NCBI RefSeq assembly: GCF_023101205.1
Contig: NZ_CP078078.1
Span: forward strand, 3,481,411-3,545,410
Length of the DNA: 64,000 nt
Source of the DNA: Microbacterium aurugineum
GTDB lineage: Bacteria > Actinomycetota > Actinomycetes > Actinomycetales > Microbacteriaceae
Direction of reading: 5' to 3'
Shown piece by piece: positions 1 through 11,415 of this stretch (position 1 is its first letter; the number at the start of each line of letters is the position of its first letter). The notes under the pieces are model-generated. The model had not been told where the DNA came from and ran no database searches. It saw only the letters and a program-made list of their open reading frames with translations. Both the position numbers and the translations under genes were made by a program.

Positions 1-4
1 GTGG

Positions 5-694
5 TCATCGTGCCACTCCTGTCTGGCCGGTCGGCGGCGTCGGGCCGCCCGTGTTCTCGATGTGGGCAAGCGCGGCGAGCACGCGGCGATTGCCGGACTC
101 GTCCGGGTCGAAGCCCAGTTTCTGGAAGATGGAGGTGATGTGCTTCTCGACGCTGGCCTCCGAGAGGAACAGCAGACCGGCGATCGCCTGGTTCGACTTC
201 CCCTCGGCGATCAGCGCGAGCACGGTGCGTTCCCGCTCGGTGAGTCGCATCATCTTGTCGTCGCGATTGCGGCGCGTGAGGAGCTGAGCGACGACCTCGG
301 GGTCGAGAACGGTCGCGCCCTCCGAGATGCGCTGCACCGAACCGAGGAACTCCTCGACATCGGCGACCCTGTCCTTGAGCAGGTATCCGAGCGGACCGCC
401 CTGCGCCGCGATCAGATCCGAGGCGTATCGCTCCTCGACGTACTGCGAGAGGACGAGGATTGCGAGGGACGGACGCGAGGCCCGCAGACCGAGCGCGGCG
501 CGGATGCCCTCGTCGGTGAAGGTCGGAGGCAACCGCACGTCGAGGATGCAGAGATCCGGTGCACTATCGGCCACCGTCTGCTCGAGCTCCACCGTGTCGG
601 CGAGAGCGGCGACCACCTCGTGCCCTGCGTCCTCCAACAGGCGAACGAGGCCTTCTCTCAGCAGGACCGAATCCTCGCAGATCAGGATGCGCAC
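5..694 (-). CDS. NarL/FixJ-family response regulator
   Basis: DNA-binding response regulator of 229 aa, the usual length for the family. The receiver domain fills about residues 1-120, with acidic residues near the start (CEDS) and the likely phospho-acceptor D52 in ILDVRLPP. A LuxR-type helix-turn-helix lies near residues 150-215 (LTERERTVLALIAEGKSNQAIA, then VEKHI). The start is GTG and lies 13 bases inside the end of the upstream sensor kinase gene, so the two are translationally coupled and form one two-component system. The signal and target genes cannot be read from the sequence. Confidence 0.93.
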   Translation of the reverse strand: MRILICEDSVLLREGLVRLLEDAGHEVVAALADTVELEQTVADSAPDLCILDVRLPPTFTDEGIRAALGLRASRPSLAILVLSQYVEERYASDLIAAQGGPLGYLLKDRVADVEEFLGSVQRISEGATVLDPEVVAQLLTRRNRDDKMMRLTERERTVLALIAEGKSNQAIAGLLFLSEASVEKHITSIFQKLGFDPDESGNRRVLAALAHIENTGGPTPPTGQTGVAR

Positions 695-1950
695 GGTACG
701 TTCACCTCCAGGCTGGTCGGTCCGCCCTGCGGACTGTCGAGGCGGAAGGTCCCTCCCGCGGCGAGGATGCGGTTGGCGATGCCGTCCAGACCCCCACCGG
801 GCTGCACCTGAGCGCCTCCGATGCCGTTGTCCTCCACGCGGGCCCAGAGGGTGTTGCCCTCACGCACGCGCACGGTCACCCGGGCTTCACTGGCCCGCGA
901 GTGCTTGGCAGCGTTGGTCAGGGACTCCGCGATCGAGAAGTACACGGCGGCCTCGGCCTCGCGGCTGCACCGGCCGCCCATCCGGACATCGAGGTGCACG
1001 GGAATGTGCGATCTCCCGGCCAGAGCGGAAAGGGCGGCGTCGAGACCACGGTCATCGAGCACCGAGGCGTGAATGCCGCGAGCGAGTTGGCGGAGTTCGG
1101 TGATCGCTGCCTTGGTCGAGGTGTGAGCCTCGTTGATCAGCTCCTTGGCGGCCTCCGGATCGTTGTCGATCTTCTGCTGCGCGAGTCCGAGCGTCATCCC
1201 GACCGAGACCAGCCGCGGCTGTACCCCGTCGTGCAGATCGCGCTCGATCCGGGTGCGCTCCACATCGGCGGCGCGCACCGCACCCTCACGCTGGGCGGTC
1301 GACGTGCGGACACGCTCGGTGAGCTCGGTCTCCTTGCTGCGGATCACGATCGCGAGGGAGAGGGTTCGGTGCAGCAGTGCCAGCCCGATCATCCCGACGA
1401 CGCAGGCGGCGAGGCCGAGGACGCCGATCAGCGGAGCCCAGGCCACGGGGATCCCCCCGCCACCGAACGGTCCGATCACGGAGTCCGCGGCCGTGAGCGG
1501 GGCGAACGAGATGATGATCGACCACACCAGTCCCCAGAACAGTCGGAGGACGACGAAACCGAGCACGGCGGAGATGGCGAAGTTCGCCACTGCCCGCCAC
1601 ATCCGGCCGTCGATGGCCTGCCGTCCGAGGGACCGCAACCACCCGCCGAATCCGGGACGATCACGCGGCTGTACGCGCAGCGGCGCGATCGGCGTGCGGT
1701 AGAGCGCGCCGACACGAGCGACTTCGAACCAGCCGAGTCCGTAAAGGGCGTAGACGAGTCCGACCAGGAGGACGACGCCGATGCCGGCCGCGAAGAGGAG
1801 GCCGATGCCGGTGCCGAGAAGGCCGCCGAGCATGCCGAAGATGACGCCGCCGAGGACGCCGACGCCTGCCAGATGCAGGATCGTGAGGAAGATGCGCAAC
1901 GGCGGCTTCACCGCGGTTGCGGGAGTCGGGGTCGCAGTCTGAGTGGTCAT
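682..1950 (-). CDS. Two-component sensor histidine kinase (NarL-partner type)
   Basis: Membrane histidine kinase of 422 aa that should phosphorylate the response regulator directly downstream. The N-terminal 200 residues hold about four to five hydrophobic segments (near 20-70, 120-150, 170-200), like the putative sensor domain of this class. A HisKA_3 dimerisation helix follows with the phospho-accepting H240 in ERDLHDG, then a HATPase domain with N box (SLTNAAKH) and G1 box (DNGIGG). I chose the ATG at 1950 (MTTQ); the open frame extends upstream but has no membrane or kinase features there. The 3' end overlaps the regulator gene by 13 bases. Confidence 0.9.
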   Translation of the reverse strand: MTTQTATPTPATAVKPPLRIFLTILHLAGVGVLGGVIFGMLGGLLGTGIGLLFAAGIGVVLLVGLVYALYGLGWFEVARVGALYRTPIAPLRVQPRDRPGFGGWLRSLGRQAIDGRMWRAVANFAISAVLGFVVLRLFWGLVWSIIISFAPLTAADSVIGPFGGGGIPVAWAPLIGVLGLAACVVGMIGLALLHRTLSLAIVIRSKETELTERVRTSTAQREGAVRAADVERTRIERDLHDGVQPRLVSVGMTLGLAQQKIDNDPEAAKELINEAHTSTKAAITELRQLARGIHASVLDDRGLDAALSALAGRSHIPVHLDVRMGGRCSREAEAAVYFSIAESLTNAAKHSRASEARVTVRVREGNTLWARVEDNGIGGAQVQPGGGLDGIANRILAAGGTFRLDSPQGGPTSLEVNVPCAS

Positions 1951-2082
1951 GCTTCCACGGTACGGCGGGGCCGTTGCGCGCGGCACCGAGTCACCCGGAC
2001 ACTCTGTTTCGGGTTTTCCGTAACGCGTGCTCCGGATCTCCTGTGTCCCGAGCCTCCTTCCTGCTTCACTGGAGGCATGACG

Positions 2083-2787
2083 ATGCACGAAGCAGAACCG
2101 CACGGCGCCGGTCTCGGCCAGCGACTGAACTGGCTGCGCGCGGGGGTGCTGGGCGCCAACGACGGCATCGTCTCCGTCGCCTCCCTGGTCGTCGGAGTGG
2201 CCGGCGCCACGACCGACAACGCCGCGCTCCTCACCGCGGGCATCGCCGGCCTCGTCGGCGGAGCGATCTCCATGGCCCTCGGGGAGTACGTGTCGGTGAG
2301 CAGCCAGCGCGACAGTGAGCGCGCGCTGATCGCGAAGGAGAGCGAAGAGCTGCGCACGATGCCTGCGGTGGAGCTCGACGAACTCACCCAGCTCTACCGC
2401 GACCGCGGGCTCTCCGACGAGACGGCACGTCAGGTGGCGGTAGAGCTCACCGCGCACGACGCCCTCGCCGCTCACTTGGAGGTCGAGCTCGGCATCGACC
2501 AGGACGACCTCGTGAATCCGTGGCATGCGGCGATGTCCTCGGCGATCGCCTTCACTCTCGGTGCACTCCTGCCCTTGCTGGCCATCCTCCTCCCGCCCCC
2601 GGAATGGCGGGTGCCGGTGACCTTCATCGCGGTCCTCCTTGCTCTGGCCGTGACTGGAACCGTCTCAGCCAGGATCGGAGGATCCGCGCCGGTGCGCGCA
2701 TCGATCCGGCTGGTGCTCGGCGGAGCACTCGCCCTCGCCGCCACATGGCTCATCGGCACACTACTCGGCACCACCGGCGTCGTGTAG
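2083..2787 (+). CDS. VIT1/CCC1-family iron/manganese transporter
   Basis: Integral membrane protein of 234 aa of the VIT1/CCC1 family, which moves Fe(II) or Mn(II) across membranes. The family signature is visible near the N-terminus (RAGVLGANDGIVS, then GEYVSVSSQRD), followed by an acidic cytoplasmic metal-binding stretch rich in E and D (about residues 75-145) and three C-terminal membrane helices. Two ATGs compete: 2077 and 2083. The GGAGG at 2071-2075 is only one base from the first but seven from the second, so 2083 is preferred. It is divergent from the sensor kinase and ends at a strong bidirectional terminator. Confidence 0.9.
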   Translation: MHEAEPHGAGLGQRLNWLRAGVLGANDGIVSVASLVVGVAGATTDNAALLTAGIAGLVGGAISMALGEYVSVSSQRDSERALIAKESEELRTMPAVELDELTQLYRDRGLSDETARQVAVELTAHDALAAHLEVELGIDQDDLVNPWHAAMSSAIAFTLGALLPLLAILLPPPEWRVPVTFIAVLLALAVTGTVSARIGGSAPVRASIRLVLGGALALAATWLIGTLLGTTGVV

Positions 2788-2805
2788 CAACCGCTCGCGG
2801 GGACG

Positions 2806-2839
2806 ACGAAGGGCGGATGCCGCAGCATCCGCCCTTCGT
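2806..2839. terminator. Bidirectional hairpin terminator
   Basis: Perfect 15-bp inverted repeat (ACGAAGGGCGGATGC and its complement) with a 4-base loop, between two convergent genes. It would serve both the VIT1/CCC1 gene on the plus strand and the gyrA-DUF3566 transcript on the minus strand. Confidence 0.85.
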
Positions 2840-2855
2840 GTGTCCGTGTGAGGGA

Positions 2856-3260
2856 TCAGTTCGACATGAACCCGACGAGCAATCCGCCCGTCACCTTCAC
2901 GGCGAGGTTGTAGATGCCGGCGACCACGGCGCCGAGCACCGTGAAGACGATGAGGTTAAGGATGGCGACGACCGCTGCAAAGGCCATGACCTGCGGCAGT
3001 CCGACGACCTCGGACAGCACGAAAGCGTTGTCGGTGATGCCGACCAGGAAGCTCTCGGCCGTCGTCATGACGTTCGTCGCCTGGAGCACCAGGAAGATGA
3101 GGAAGAACGACACCATCGTGACGACCGCGAGGGCCACGGCTCCGAGGAACGACAGCTTCACCGCCGACCAGAAGTCGACGTAGACCAGACGAAGCCGGAC
3201 CTGCTTGCCGCCTGTCTTGCGTGTCGACTTCTTCGCCAGCTTGTCGGCCACTGTACTCAT
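2856..3260 (-). CDS. DUF3566 membrane protein downstream of gyrA
   Basis: Small membrane protein of 134 aa. A basic N-terminus ([19 protein letters not shown]) precedes the DUF3566 core, with one helix near residues 35-60 ([20 protein letters not shown]) and another near 90-120. DUF3566 proteins sit directly after gyrA in many actinobacteria, for example Rv0007 in Mycobacterium tuberculosis; their role is not established, though the neighbourhood hints at cell envelope or division. The start overlaps the gyrA stop by 4 bases (ATGA), so it is translationally coupled to gyrase subunit A. Confidence 0.88.
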   Translation of the reverse strand: MSTVADKLAKKSTRKTGGKQVRLRLVYVDFWSAVKLSFLGAVALAVVTMVSFFLIFLVLQATNVMTTAESFLVGITDNAFVLSEVVGLPQVMAFAAVVAILNLIVFTVLGAVVAGIYNLAVKVTGGLLVGFMSN

Positions 3261-5812
3261 GCGTCTGTATCCTCGGGGGTTTCTGTCGTCTCAGGTGCCT
3301 GGATCTCGGCATCCTCCGCTTCGGCCTCTTCTTCGGCGAGGCCACGCTCACCGTTACGGGCGATGGCGAGGATGCGATCGGCCTCCGTCGTCCGGGCGAA
3401 CACCACTCCCATGGTGTCGCGACCCTTGGCGGGGACCTCGGCCACGGCAGAGCGTACCACCTTGCCGCTGGACAGAACCACCAAGACCTCGTCGTCCTCT
3501 GCGACGATCAGACCGCCCGCGAGAGTGCCCCGATCGTCGTTCAACTTGGCGACCTTGATGCCTGTCCCGCCGCGTCCCTGGACCCGGTATTCCTCGATCG
3601 CGGTGCGCTTCGCGTAGCCGCCGTCGGTGACGACGAAGACGAACTTCCCCGGGGCGGCGACGGAGGCCGAGAGCAGGGAGTCGTCGTCGATCTTGAACTT
3701 CATGCCGCGAACACCGGCCGTCGCGCGACCCATCGGACGCAGCGCCTCATCGGTGGCCTCGAAGCGCACCGACATCCCGTGCCGGCTGATGAGGAGGATG
3801 TCGTCTTCCGCGTTCACGAGGAGCGCGCTGACCAGCTCGTCCTCCTCGTTCAGACGGATCGCGATGACGCCGCCCTGGCGGTTGGTGTCGTACGTGTCGA
3901 GCCGGGTCTTCTTGACGAGGCCCTCCCGTGTGGCGAGCACGAGGTAGTCCGCCACCCCGTAGTCACGGATGTCGAGCACCTGGGCGATGCTCTCATCGGG
4001 CTGCAGTGCGAGGAGGTTCGCGACGTGCATGCCCTTGGCGTCACGTCCGGCCTCCGGCACCTCGTAGGTCTTCGCGCGGTAGACCCGGCCCTTGTCGGTG
4101 AAGAACAGCAGCCAGTGGTGCGTGGTCGTCACGAAGAAGTGCTCGACGATGTCGTTCGCCCGCAACTGAGCGCCCTTGACGCCCTTGCCGCCACGGTGCT
4201 GGGAGCGGTAGTTGTCACTGCGCGTGCGCTTGATGTAGCCCTCGCGCGTGACGGTCACCACCATCTCTTCTTCGGCGATGAGGTCTTCCATCGACACATC
4301 GCCGTCGAAGCCGTGCAGGATGTGCGTGCGACGCTCGTCACCGAAGCGGTCGACGATGCCGGTCAGCTCTTCGCGGATGATCACACGCTGACGACCCTCG
4401 TCGGCGAGGATCGCCTTGTAGTCCGCGATCTGGGCCTCGAGCTCGTTCGCCTGATCGATGATCCGCTGACGCTCGAGAGCTGCGAGGCGACGCAGCTGCA
4501 TCTGCAGGATCGCATCGGCCTGGATCTCATCGATGTCGAGGAGCTTCTGGAGACCCTCGTTCGCATCCGCCGTGGTCTGCGACCGTCGGATGAGCGCGAT
4601 GACCTCGTCGAGCGCGTCGAGCGCCTTCAGATATCCGCGCAGGATGTGCATCCGCTTCTCGGCCTCGCGCAGCCGGAACTCGGTGCGTCGCACGATCACA
4701 TCGATCTGGTGGGAGATCCAGTGCGTGATGAACCCGTCGATCGCGAGCGTGCGCGGGACACCGTCCACGATCGCGAGCATGTTCGCGCCGAAGTTCTCCT
4801 GCAACTGCGTGTGCTTGTACAGGTTGTTGAGCACGACCTTCGCGACGGCGTCGCGCTTGAGCACGACGACCAGACGCTGACCCGTGCGGTCCGAGGACTC
4901 GTCACGGATGTCGGCGATGCCGGTGATCTTGCCGTCACGGGCCAGGTCGCCGATCTTGACCGCGACGTTGTCGGGGTTGACCTGATAAGGCAGCTCGGTG
5001 ATGACGAGGCAGGTACGACCCTGGATCTCCTCGACGTTGACGACCGCGCGCATCGTGATCGAGCCGCGACCGGTCCGATACGCCTCGTGGATGCCCTTCG
5101 TCCCGAGGATCTGCGCGCCGGTCGGGAAGTCGGGGCCGGGAACGCGCTGGATCAGACCGTCGAGCAGCTCCTCGCGGGGGATGCCGGGGTTGTCCAGCGC
5201 CCACAGCGCCGCATCCGCCACCTCGCGCAGGTTGTGCGGCGGGATGTTCGTGGCCATGCCGACCGCGATACCGACGGAACCGTTGACGAGCAGGTTCGGG
5301 AACCGGGCGGGGAGAACCGTCGGCTCCTGCGTCTGACCGTCGTAGTTGTCGGTGAAGTCGACGGTCTCCTCTTCGATGTCGCGCACCATCTCGAGCGCGA
5401 GCGGAGCCATCTTCGTCTCGGTGTATCGCGGAGCCGCGGCGCCCATGTTCCCGGGGGAACCGAAGTTGCCTTGCCCGAGAGCGAGCGGGTAGCGGAGGGA
5501 CCACGGCTGAACCAGTCGCACGAGGGCGTCGTAGATCGCCGAGTCGCCATGCGGGTGGTACTGGCCCATGACCTCGCCGACCACACGTGCGCACTTGGAG
5601 AACGACTTGTCCGGGCGGAACCCTCCGTCGTACATGCCGTAGATCACACGGCGGTGCACCGGCTTGAGTCCGTCGCGCACATCGGGGAGGGCGCGCCCCA
5701 CGATGACGGCCATGGCGTAGTCGAGGTAGCTGCGCTGCATCTCCGACTGCAGGTCGACCTGGTCGATCTTGCCGTGATCGTGTTCCGGTTCGGTGCGTTC
5801 TTCGTCAGTCAT
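3257..5812 (-). CDS. gyrA: DNA gyrase subunit A
   Basis: Breakage-rejoining subunit of the type II topoisomerase that introduces negative supercoils using ATP with GyrB. The 851-aa protein has the winged-helix/TOPRIM-interacting N-terminal half with the catalytic Y130 (AAAPRYTE), and the C-terminal beta-pinwheel including the GyrA box-like motif (QHRGGKG). The quinolone-resistance region reads [10 protein letters not shown] with S91 and D95, the residues found in susceptible enzymes of the E. coli type. It follows gyrB by 43 bases and is coupled to DUF3566. Confidence 0.98.
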   Translation of the reverse strand: MTDEERTEPEHDHGKIDQVDLQSEMQRSYLDYAMAVIVGRALPDVRDGLKPVHRRVIYGMYDGGFRPDKSFSKCARVVGEVMGQYHPHGDSAIYDALVRLVQPWSLRYPLALGQGNFGSPGNMGAAAPRYTETKMAPLALEMVRDIEEETVDFTDNYDGQTQEPTVLPARFPNLLVNGSVGIAVGMATNIPPHNLREVADAALWALDNPGIPREELLDGLIQRVPGPDFPTGAQILGTKGIHEAYRTGRGSITMRAVVNVEEIQGRTCLVITELPYQVNPDNVAVKIGDLARDGKITGIADIRDESSDRTGQRLVVVLKRDAVAKVVLNNLYKHTQLQENFGANMLAIVDGVPRTLAIDGFITHWISHQIDVIVRRTEFRLREAEKRMHILRGYLKALDALDEVIALIRRSQTTADANEGLQKLLDIDEIQADAILQMQLRRLAALERQRIIDQANELEAQIADYKAILADEGRQRVIIREELTGIVDRFGDERRTHILHGFDGDVSMEDLIAEEEMVVTVTREGYIKRTRSDNYRSQHRGGKGVKGAQLRANDIVEHFFVTTTHHWLLFFTDKGRVYRAKTYEVPEAGRDAKGMHVANLLALQPDESIAQVLDIRDYGVADYLVLATREGLVKKTRLDTYDTNRQGGVIAIRLNEEDELVSALLVNAEDDILLISRHGMSVRFEATDEALRPMGRATAGVRGMKFKIDDDSLLSASVAAPGKFVFVVTDGGYAKRTAIEEYRVQGRGGTGIKVAKLNDDRGTLAGGLIVAEDDEVLVVLSSGKVVRSAVAEVPAKGRDTMGVVFARTTEADRILAIARNGERGLAEEEAEAEDAEIQAPETTETPEDTDA

Positions 5813-5855
5813 GAATCAATCTCTCTGTCACACATCTGGTCTGAGCCCGCGGGCA

Positions 5856-7949
<2,094 letters not shown>

Positions 7950-8043
7950 TCACGAACTGCCATTCTAGCGGAGTTTCGTGGGGAAACACCGCTCTACGGC
8001 CGTGTGTGGCCCTCTGAGCGTTTCTGACCCCTTGCGTGGTGTC

Positions 8044-8547
8044 CTACCCGTAGGTATCGCGCGGGCCCCGCCCTGGAACGGCTCTGGGACCCCATTTCCA
8101 CGAGGGGACGTCCGGTCCGATGAAGCGCAGGTTCTCCACGCCGGCCTCCGGATAGCGGCGACCGATCTCGGTGAGAATCGTCGCGCGCATGAACTGCAGG
8201 TTCTTCGCCCACGCCGTCGAGTCGCACTTCACGGTGAGCAATCCTCGCTCCAGGGAGACGGGTTCGGAGTGCTTCGCCGTGTCGGCGCCCGCGAGATCCG
8301 CCCACTGACGGACGAGGTCTTCCCTGGCCAGAGTGATCTGCCACCCCGAGTCGCGGCTCAGCTTGTCCAGGACCGCGCCGAGGGTCCCGGGGTCCCGCCC
8401 GGGCGTGAACGGCGCGTTGTCGTCATCGGTCGTGATGCGACGCTTGCGCTTCCAGCTCTTCGAGCTCGGCTGCAGACCGCGCAGACGCAGGTAGGTGCCG
8501 ACCGTCTCGGGAACATCGGCAGCGGGAGTCGGTGCGGCGTCAGTCAT
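8044..8547 (-). CDS. DUF721 (DciA-like) protein
   Basis: Protein of 167 aa with a DUF721 domain in its second half (WQITLAREDLVRQWADLAG, then LTVKCDSTAWAKNLQFM). DUF721 includes DciA, the ancestral loader/activator of the replicative helicase in bacteria lacking DnaC, so a role in helicase recruitment is likely but is inferred from family. I chose the ATG at 8547, with GGGAGG six bases upstream, rather than the ATG at 8565. It overlaps the recF stop by 8 bases, placing it in the dnaN-recF transcript, the usual actinobacterial order. Confidence 0.88.
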   Translation of the reverse strand: MTDAAPTPAADVPETVGTYLRLRGLQPSSKSWKRKRRITTDDDNAPFTPGRDPGTLGAVLDKLSRDSGWQITLAREDLVRQWADLAGADTAKHSEPVSLERGLLTVKCDSTAWAKNLQFMRATILTEIGRRYPEAGVENLRFIGPDVPSWKWGPRAVPGRGPRDTYG

Positions 8548-9724
8548 CGGCTGCCTCCCGTTCATCACTGATCGTCCCGGCGCTGATGCGCACCACATGC
8601 GCGTGCAGCACCTCAGGGATATCTTCCTCCACCGCCGCGGTCACCACGACCTGTTCGTACCCTGCGGTGAGGGCTGCGAGTCGACGACGCCGGTCCGCAT
8701 CGAGCTCGGCGAACACGTCGTCGAGGATCAGGACCGGATCGCCGGCGGGGGATTCACTGCGCAACAGCTCCGCCGACGCCAGCCGGAGCGCGAGCGCGAC
8801 CGACCAGGACTCCCCGTGCGAGGCGTACCCCTTCACCGGAAGGTCGCGGACACGGAGCACGAGATCGTCCCGATGCGGTCCGGTGAGTGTGAGGCCGCGG
8901 TCGAGTTCGTTGGAACGCTTCGCCGCGAGAGAGGCACGGAAGAGGTCCGCGATGCGGTTCGGATCGCTGAGCCTGTCGGCGGGGGAGACCTCTTCGGGTC
9001 CGCCCTCATCCTCTTCGGGGTCGCCGCCACCGACCGAGAGCGCCCACTCCAACTGCGGACGATGATCTGCACCGGCGATCGCTTCATATGCATCGGCGAC
9101 GGGTTGTTGGAGATCGACGGCCAACCGCTGTCGAGCCGTGATGATCTCGGACCCCAGGGAGACCAGCTTGTCGTCCCACACATCGAGGGTGCTCAGACCT
9201 TCGCCCCGGATGCCGCGGGCACGCGCCGACTTCAGCAGGGCATTGCGCTGCTTGAGCACACGGTCGTAGTCGGCGAGCACGCCCGCCATCCGTGGAGTGC
9301 GCTGGATGAGGAGCTGGTCGCTGAACCGGCGGCGGGCGGACGGGTCGCCCCGGACGATCTGCAGGTCCTCCGGCGCGAAGAGGACGACGTGCGCGTAGCG
9401 GGGCAGCTCGTTCGGCTTGGACGGAGAGCCGTTGATGCGTGCCTTGTTCGACCCCTGCCTGTTCACCTGCACTTCGACGAGCACTCGACGCTCGCCGTGC
9501 GAGAGCCGTGCCCGGATGACCGCGAACTCCTGCCCGTCGCGCACCATGGGGGCATCGGACGACACGCGATGCGAGCCGAGAGTGGCCAGGAACACGACCG
9601 CTTCCGCCAGGTTCGTCTTTCCCTGCCCGTTGCGTCCGACGAGCACGTTCGGGCCCCGGTGGAGAGTGAGTTCCGCGGTCGCGTAGTTGCGGAAATCGAC
9701 CAGGCTCAGGTGCTCCACAATCAC
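8540..9724 (-). CDS. recF: DNA replication/repair protein RecF
   Basis: SMC-like ABC ATPase of 394 aa that binds gapped DNA and helps load RecA at stalled forks. The Walker A motif is GRNGQGKTN at residues 30-38; the ABC signature region (YASHGESWSVALALRLA) and Walker B (DPVLILDDVFAELD) lie near the C-terminus. It is located 52 bases behind dnaN and overlaps the DUF721 gene, in the classic dnaA-dnaN-recF order, here on the minus strand. Confidence 0.97.
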   Translation of the reverse strand: MIVEHLSLVDFRNYATAELTLHRGPNVLVGRNGQGKTNLAEAVVFLATLGSHRVSSDAPMVRDGQEFAVIRARLSHGERRVLVEVQVNRQGSNKARINGSPSKPNELPRYAHVVLFAPEDLQIVRGDPSARRRFSDQLLIQRTPRMAGVLADYDRVLKQRNALLKSARARGIRGEGLSTLDVWDDKLVSLGSEIITARQRLAVDLQQPVADAYEAIAGADHRPQLEWALSVGGGDPEEDEGGPEEVSPADRLSDPNRIADLFRASLAAKRSNELDRGLTLTGPHRDDLVLRVRDLPVKGYASHGESWSVALALRLASAELLRSESPAGDPVLILDDVFAELDADRRRRLAALTAGYEQVVVTAAVEEDIPEVLHAHVVRISAGTISDEREAADD

Positions 9725-9776
9725 GGAGTCAGCCTACCTTCGAGGTCTGACAACGGACGCGGGACGAGGCGCGGGA

Positions 9777-10919
9777 TCAGCGAAGGAGGAGGTTCGGCTG
9801 CAGCAGGTACTTGAAGGAGTCGAGGCCCGCCTGGTCGACCGACGTCTGGCTCGTGATCAGCACGGGGCTGAGCTTGTTGGCGTTGTCGCTCGAGGTGAAC
9901 GTCACGCGGACGAACTCGCTCTTGACCGCTCCGAGAGCCTCGATCAGGTACTGGGGGTTGAGGCCGAGCGTGACCTCGTCGCCGCCGGAAAGGATCGCGT
10001 CGACCGACTCGGATGCGCGCGCGTGGTCTCCACCGGAGGCATCCATGGTCACGCTGTCGCTCGAGAACGTGAATCGCAGCGGCGCCGCACGATCGAGGAC
10101 GAGCGAGACACGGCGGACGGCTTCGACGAGGTCGGCCGTGTTGACGACCGCGTAGTGGTCGGTCTGCTCGGGGAAAAGGCGTCGGACCGGGGGGAAGTTG
10201 CCCTTGATGAGCAGCGAGGTCACGGTCTTGTTGCCGGCGGTGAAGGCGATGATCTCGCGATCGCCCGCGCCGGAGAAGGCCACCTGGATGTTGCCGGCGT
10301 GACCGAAGGTCTTCCCGACCTCGAGCAGGGTGCGTGCCGGCACCAGCGCTGTCGCCTCGACGGACTCGCCGTCCCACGGCACATCGCGGAGCGATACCCG
10401 ATAGCGGTCCGTGGCGACCAGGCTCAGAGTGTGTCCGGAGACTTCGAGCTGCACACCGGTGAGGACGGGAGTGACGTCGTCGCGTGATGCGGCGAAGCCG
10501 ACCTGTGCGATCGCCGTGCCGAATTCCTCAGCCGGAACGACACCGGAGGATCCGTTCACCTCGGGGATGGACGGATATTCCTCGACCGGCATGGCGGCGA
10601 GTGTGAATCGGGCCGAACCGCAGGTGACGGCGATCCCACCGTCTTCCTCGACGGCGATCTCGATCGGAGCGTTCGGGAGGCGGCTGGCGATGTCGGAGAG
10701 AAGACGGCCGTGGACGAGGATCGTGCCGGGGGTCTCGACCGTGGCTTCGATGGTCGTCCGAGCGGAGGCCTCGTAGTCGAAGGCGGAGAGCGTGAGGCTG
10801 GATCCGTCTGCTTCGATCAACACTCCGGCGAGGATGGGCTGTGGATTGCGCTGCGGCAGAAGCTTGACGACGAACGAGACAGCCTCGCTGAAGACATCGC
10901 GGTTGACCTGAAACCTCAC
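9777..10919 (-). CDS. dnaN: DNA polymerase III beta sliding clamp
   Basis: Processivity clamp of the replicative polymerase, 380 aa, the expected length for three repeated clamp domains. Recognisable clamp sequences include the N-terminal MRFQVNRDVFSEAV, HGRLLSDIASRLPN, and the C-terminal LSPVLITSQTSVDQAG with the acidic/aromatic rim typical of the beta family. It begins at ATG 10919 on the far side of oriC from dnaA, reading away from the origin-proximal dnaA end in the same direction as dnaA. Confidence 0.97.
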   Translation of the reverse strand: MRFQVNRDVFSEAVSFVVKLLPQRNPQPILAGVLIEADGSSLTLSAFDYEASARTTIEATVETPGTILVHGRLLSDIASRLPNAPIEIAVEEDGGIAVTCGSARFTLAAMPVEEYPSIPEVNGSSGVVPAEEFGTAIAQVGFAASRDDVTPVLTGVQLEVSGHTLSLVATDRYRVSLRDVPWDGESVEATALVPARTLLEVGKTFGHAGNIQVAFSGAGDREIIAFTAGNKTVTSLLIKGNFPPVRRLFPEQTDHYAVVNTADLVEAVRRVSLVLDRAAPLRFTFSSDSVTMDASGGDHARASESVDAILSGGDEVTLGLNPQYLIEALGAVKSEFVRVTFTSSDNANKLSPVLITSQTSVDQAGLDSFKYLLQPNLLLR

Positions 10920-10986
10920 GGGTGCTCCCTTGTCGTCGAACTGTGACGCGTCGTCGTCGGCCCTGCCGGTGCAGGGCTTCCCATGC

Positions 10987-11354
10987 TAGCCCCACAGTCC
11001 TGCGTATCCCTACGCCGAGGTTTCCTGTCATCCGTTCGTCGGTTCTCCCCACCGTCTGGTGATCGGATCGCGCCCTGAATGACTTAACTCCTTAACGGTG
11101 TTAACAGCTGTGGATACTGTGGATAAGTCGGTGGATATCAGGAGCGAGTAGGGAACTACACGCTTGTCAGTTGTGGAAACCCTGAGGAATCCGCGGGATC
11201 CCGGTCCTGGGGACAACGGAGGTGTTGTCCGAGTTATCCACAGGTTTGGGTGTTCAGCTCACATTCGTCCCGATGGAATCCACGATCATCCACAAGTTAT
11301 CCACATGTGCATAGAGGCATCTATCGAGAGATCAGAATCCCTGTCGGGCACACA
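10987..11354. other. oriC: oriC, chromosomal replication origin
   Basis: The 496 bases between dnaN and dnaA contain no gene. Three perfect TTATCCACA DnaA boxes are visible: 11118-11126 (minus), 11234-11242 (plus) and 11297-11305 (plus). One-mismatch boxes directly flank two of them: 11109-11117 (minus) and 11286-11294 (plus). An AT-rich stretch at 11078-11107 (TTAACTCCTTAACGGTGTTAAC region) is the best candidate for the unwinding element. Position, box density and flanking dnaA/dnaN make this the origin; the exact limits are estimated. Confidence 0.92.
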
Positions 11355-11400
11355 AAAAAGTGGAGGACCGCATCCATTCGGGTGCGGTCCTCCACTTTTT
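11355..11400. terminator. Terminator downstream of dnaA
   Basis: Perfect 18-bp stem (11355-11372 with 11383-11400), GC-rich inside and ending in five A on one side and five T on the other, so it can terminate in both directions. It lies 16 bases beyond the dnaA stop and would insulate oriC from dnaA transcription. Confidence 0.92.
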
Positions 11401-11415
11401 CGGAGGTGCGGCGTG

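Noticed and set aside
11172..11180. Additional DnaA box in oriC (TGTGGAAAC)
   Set aside because: Two mismatches from TTATCCACA on the minus strand; too weak to list.
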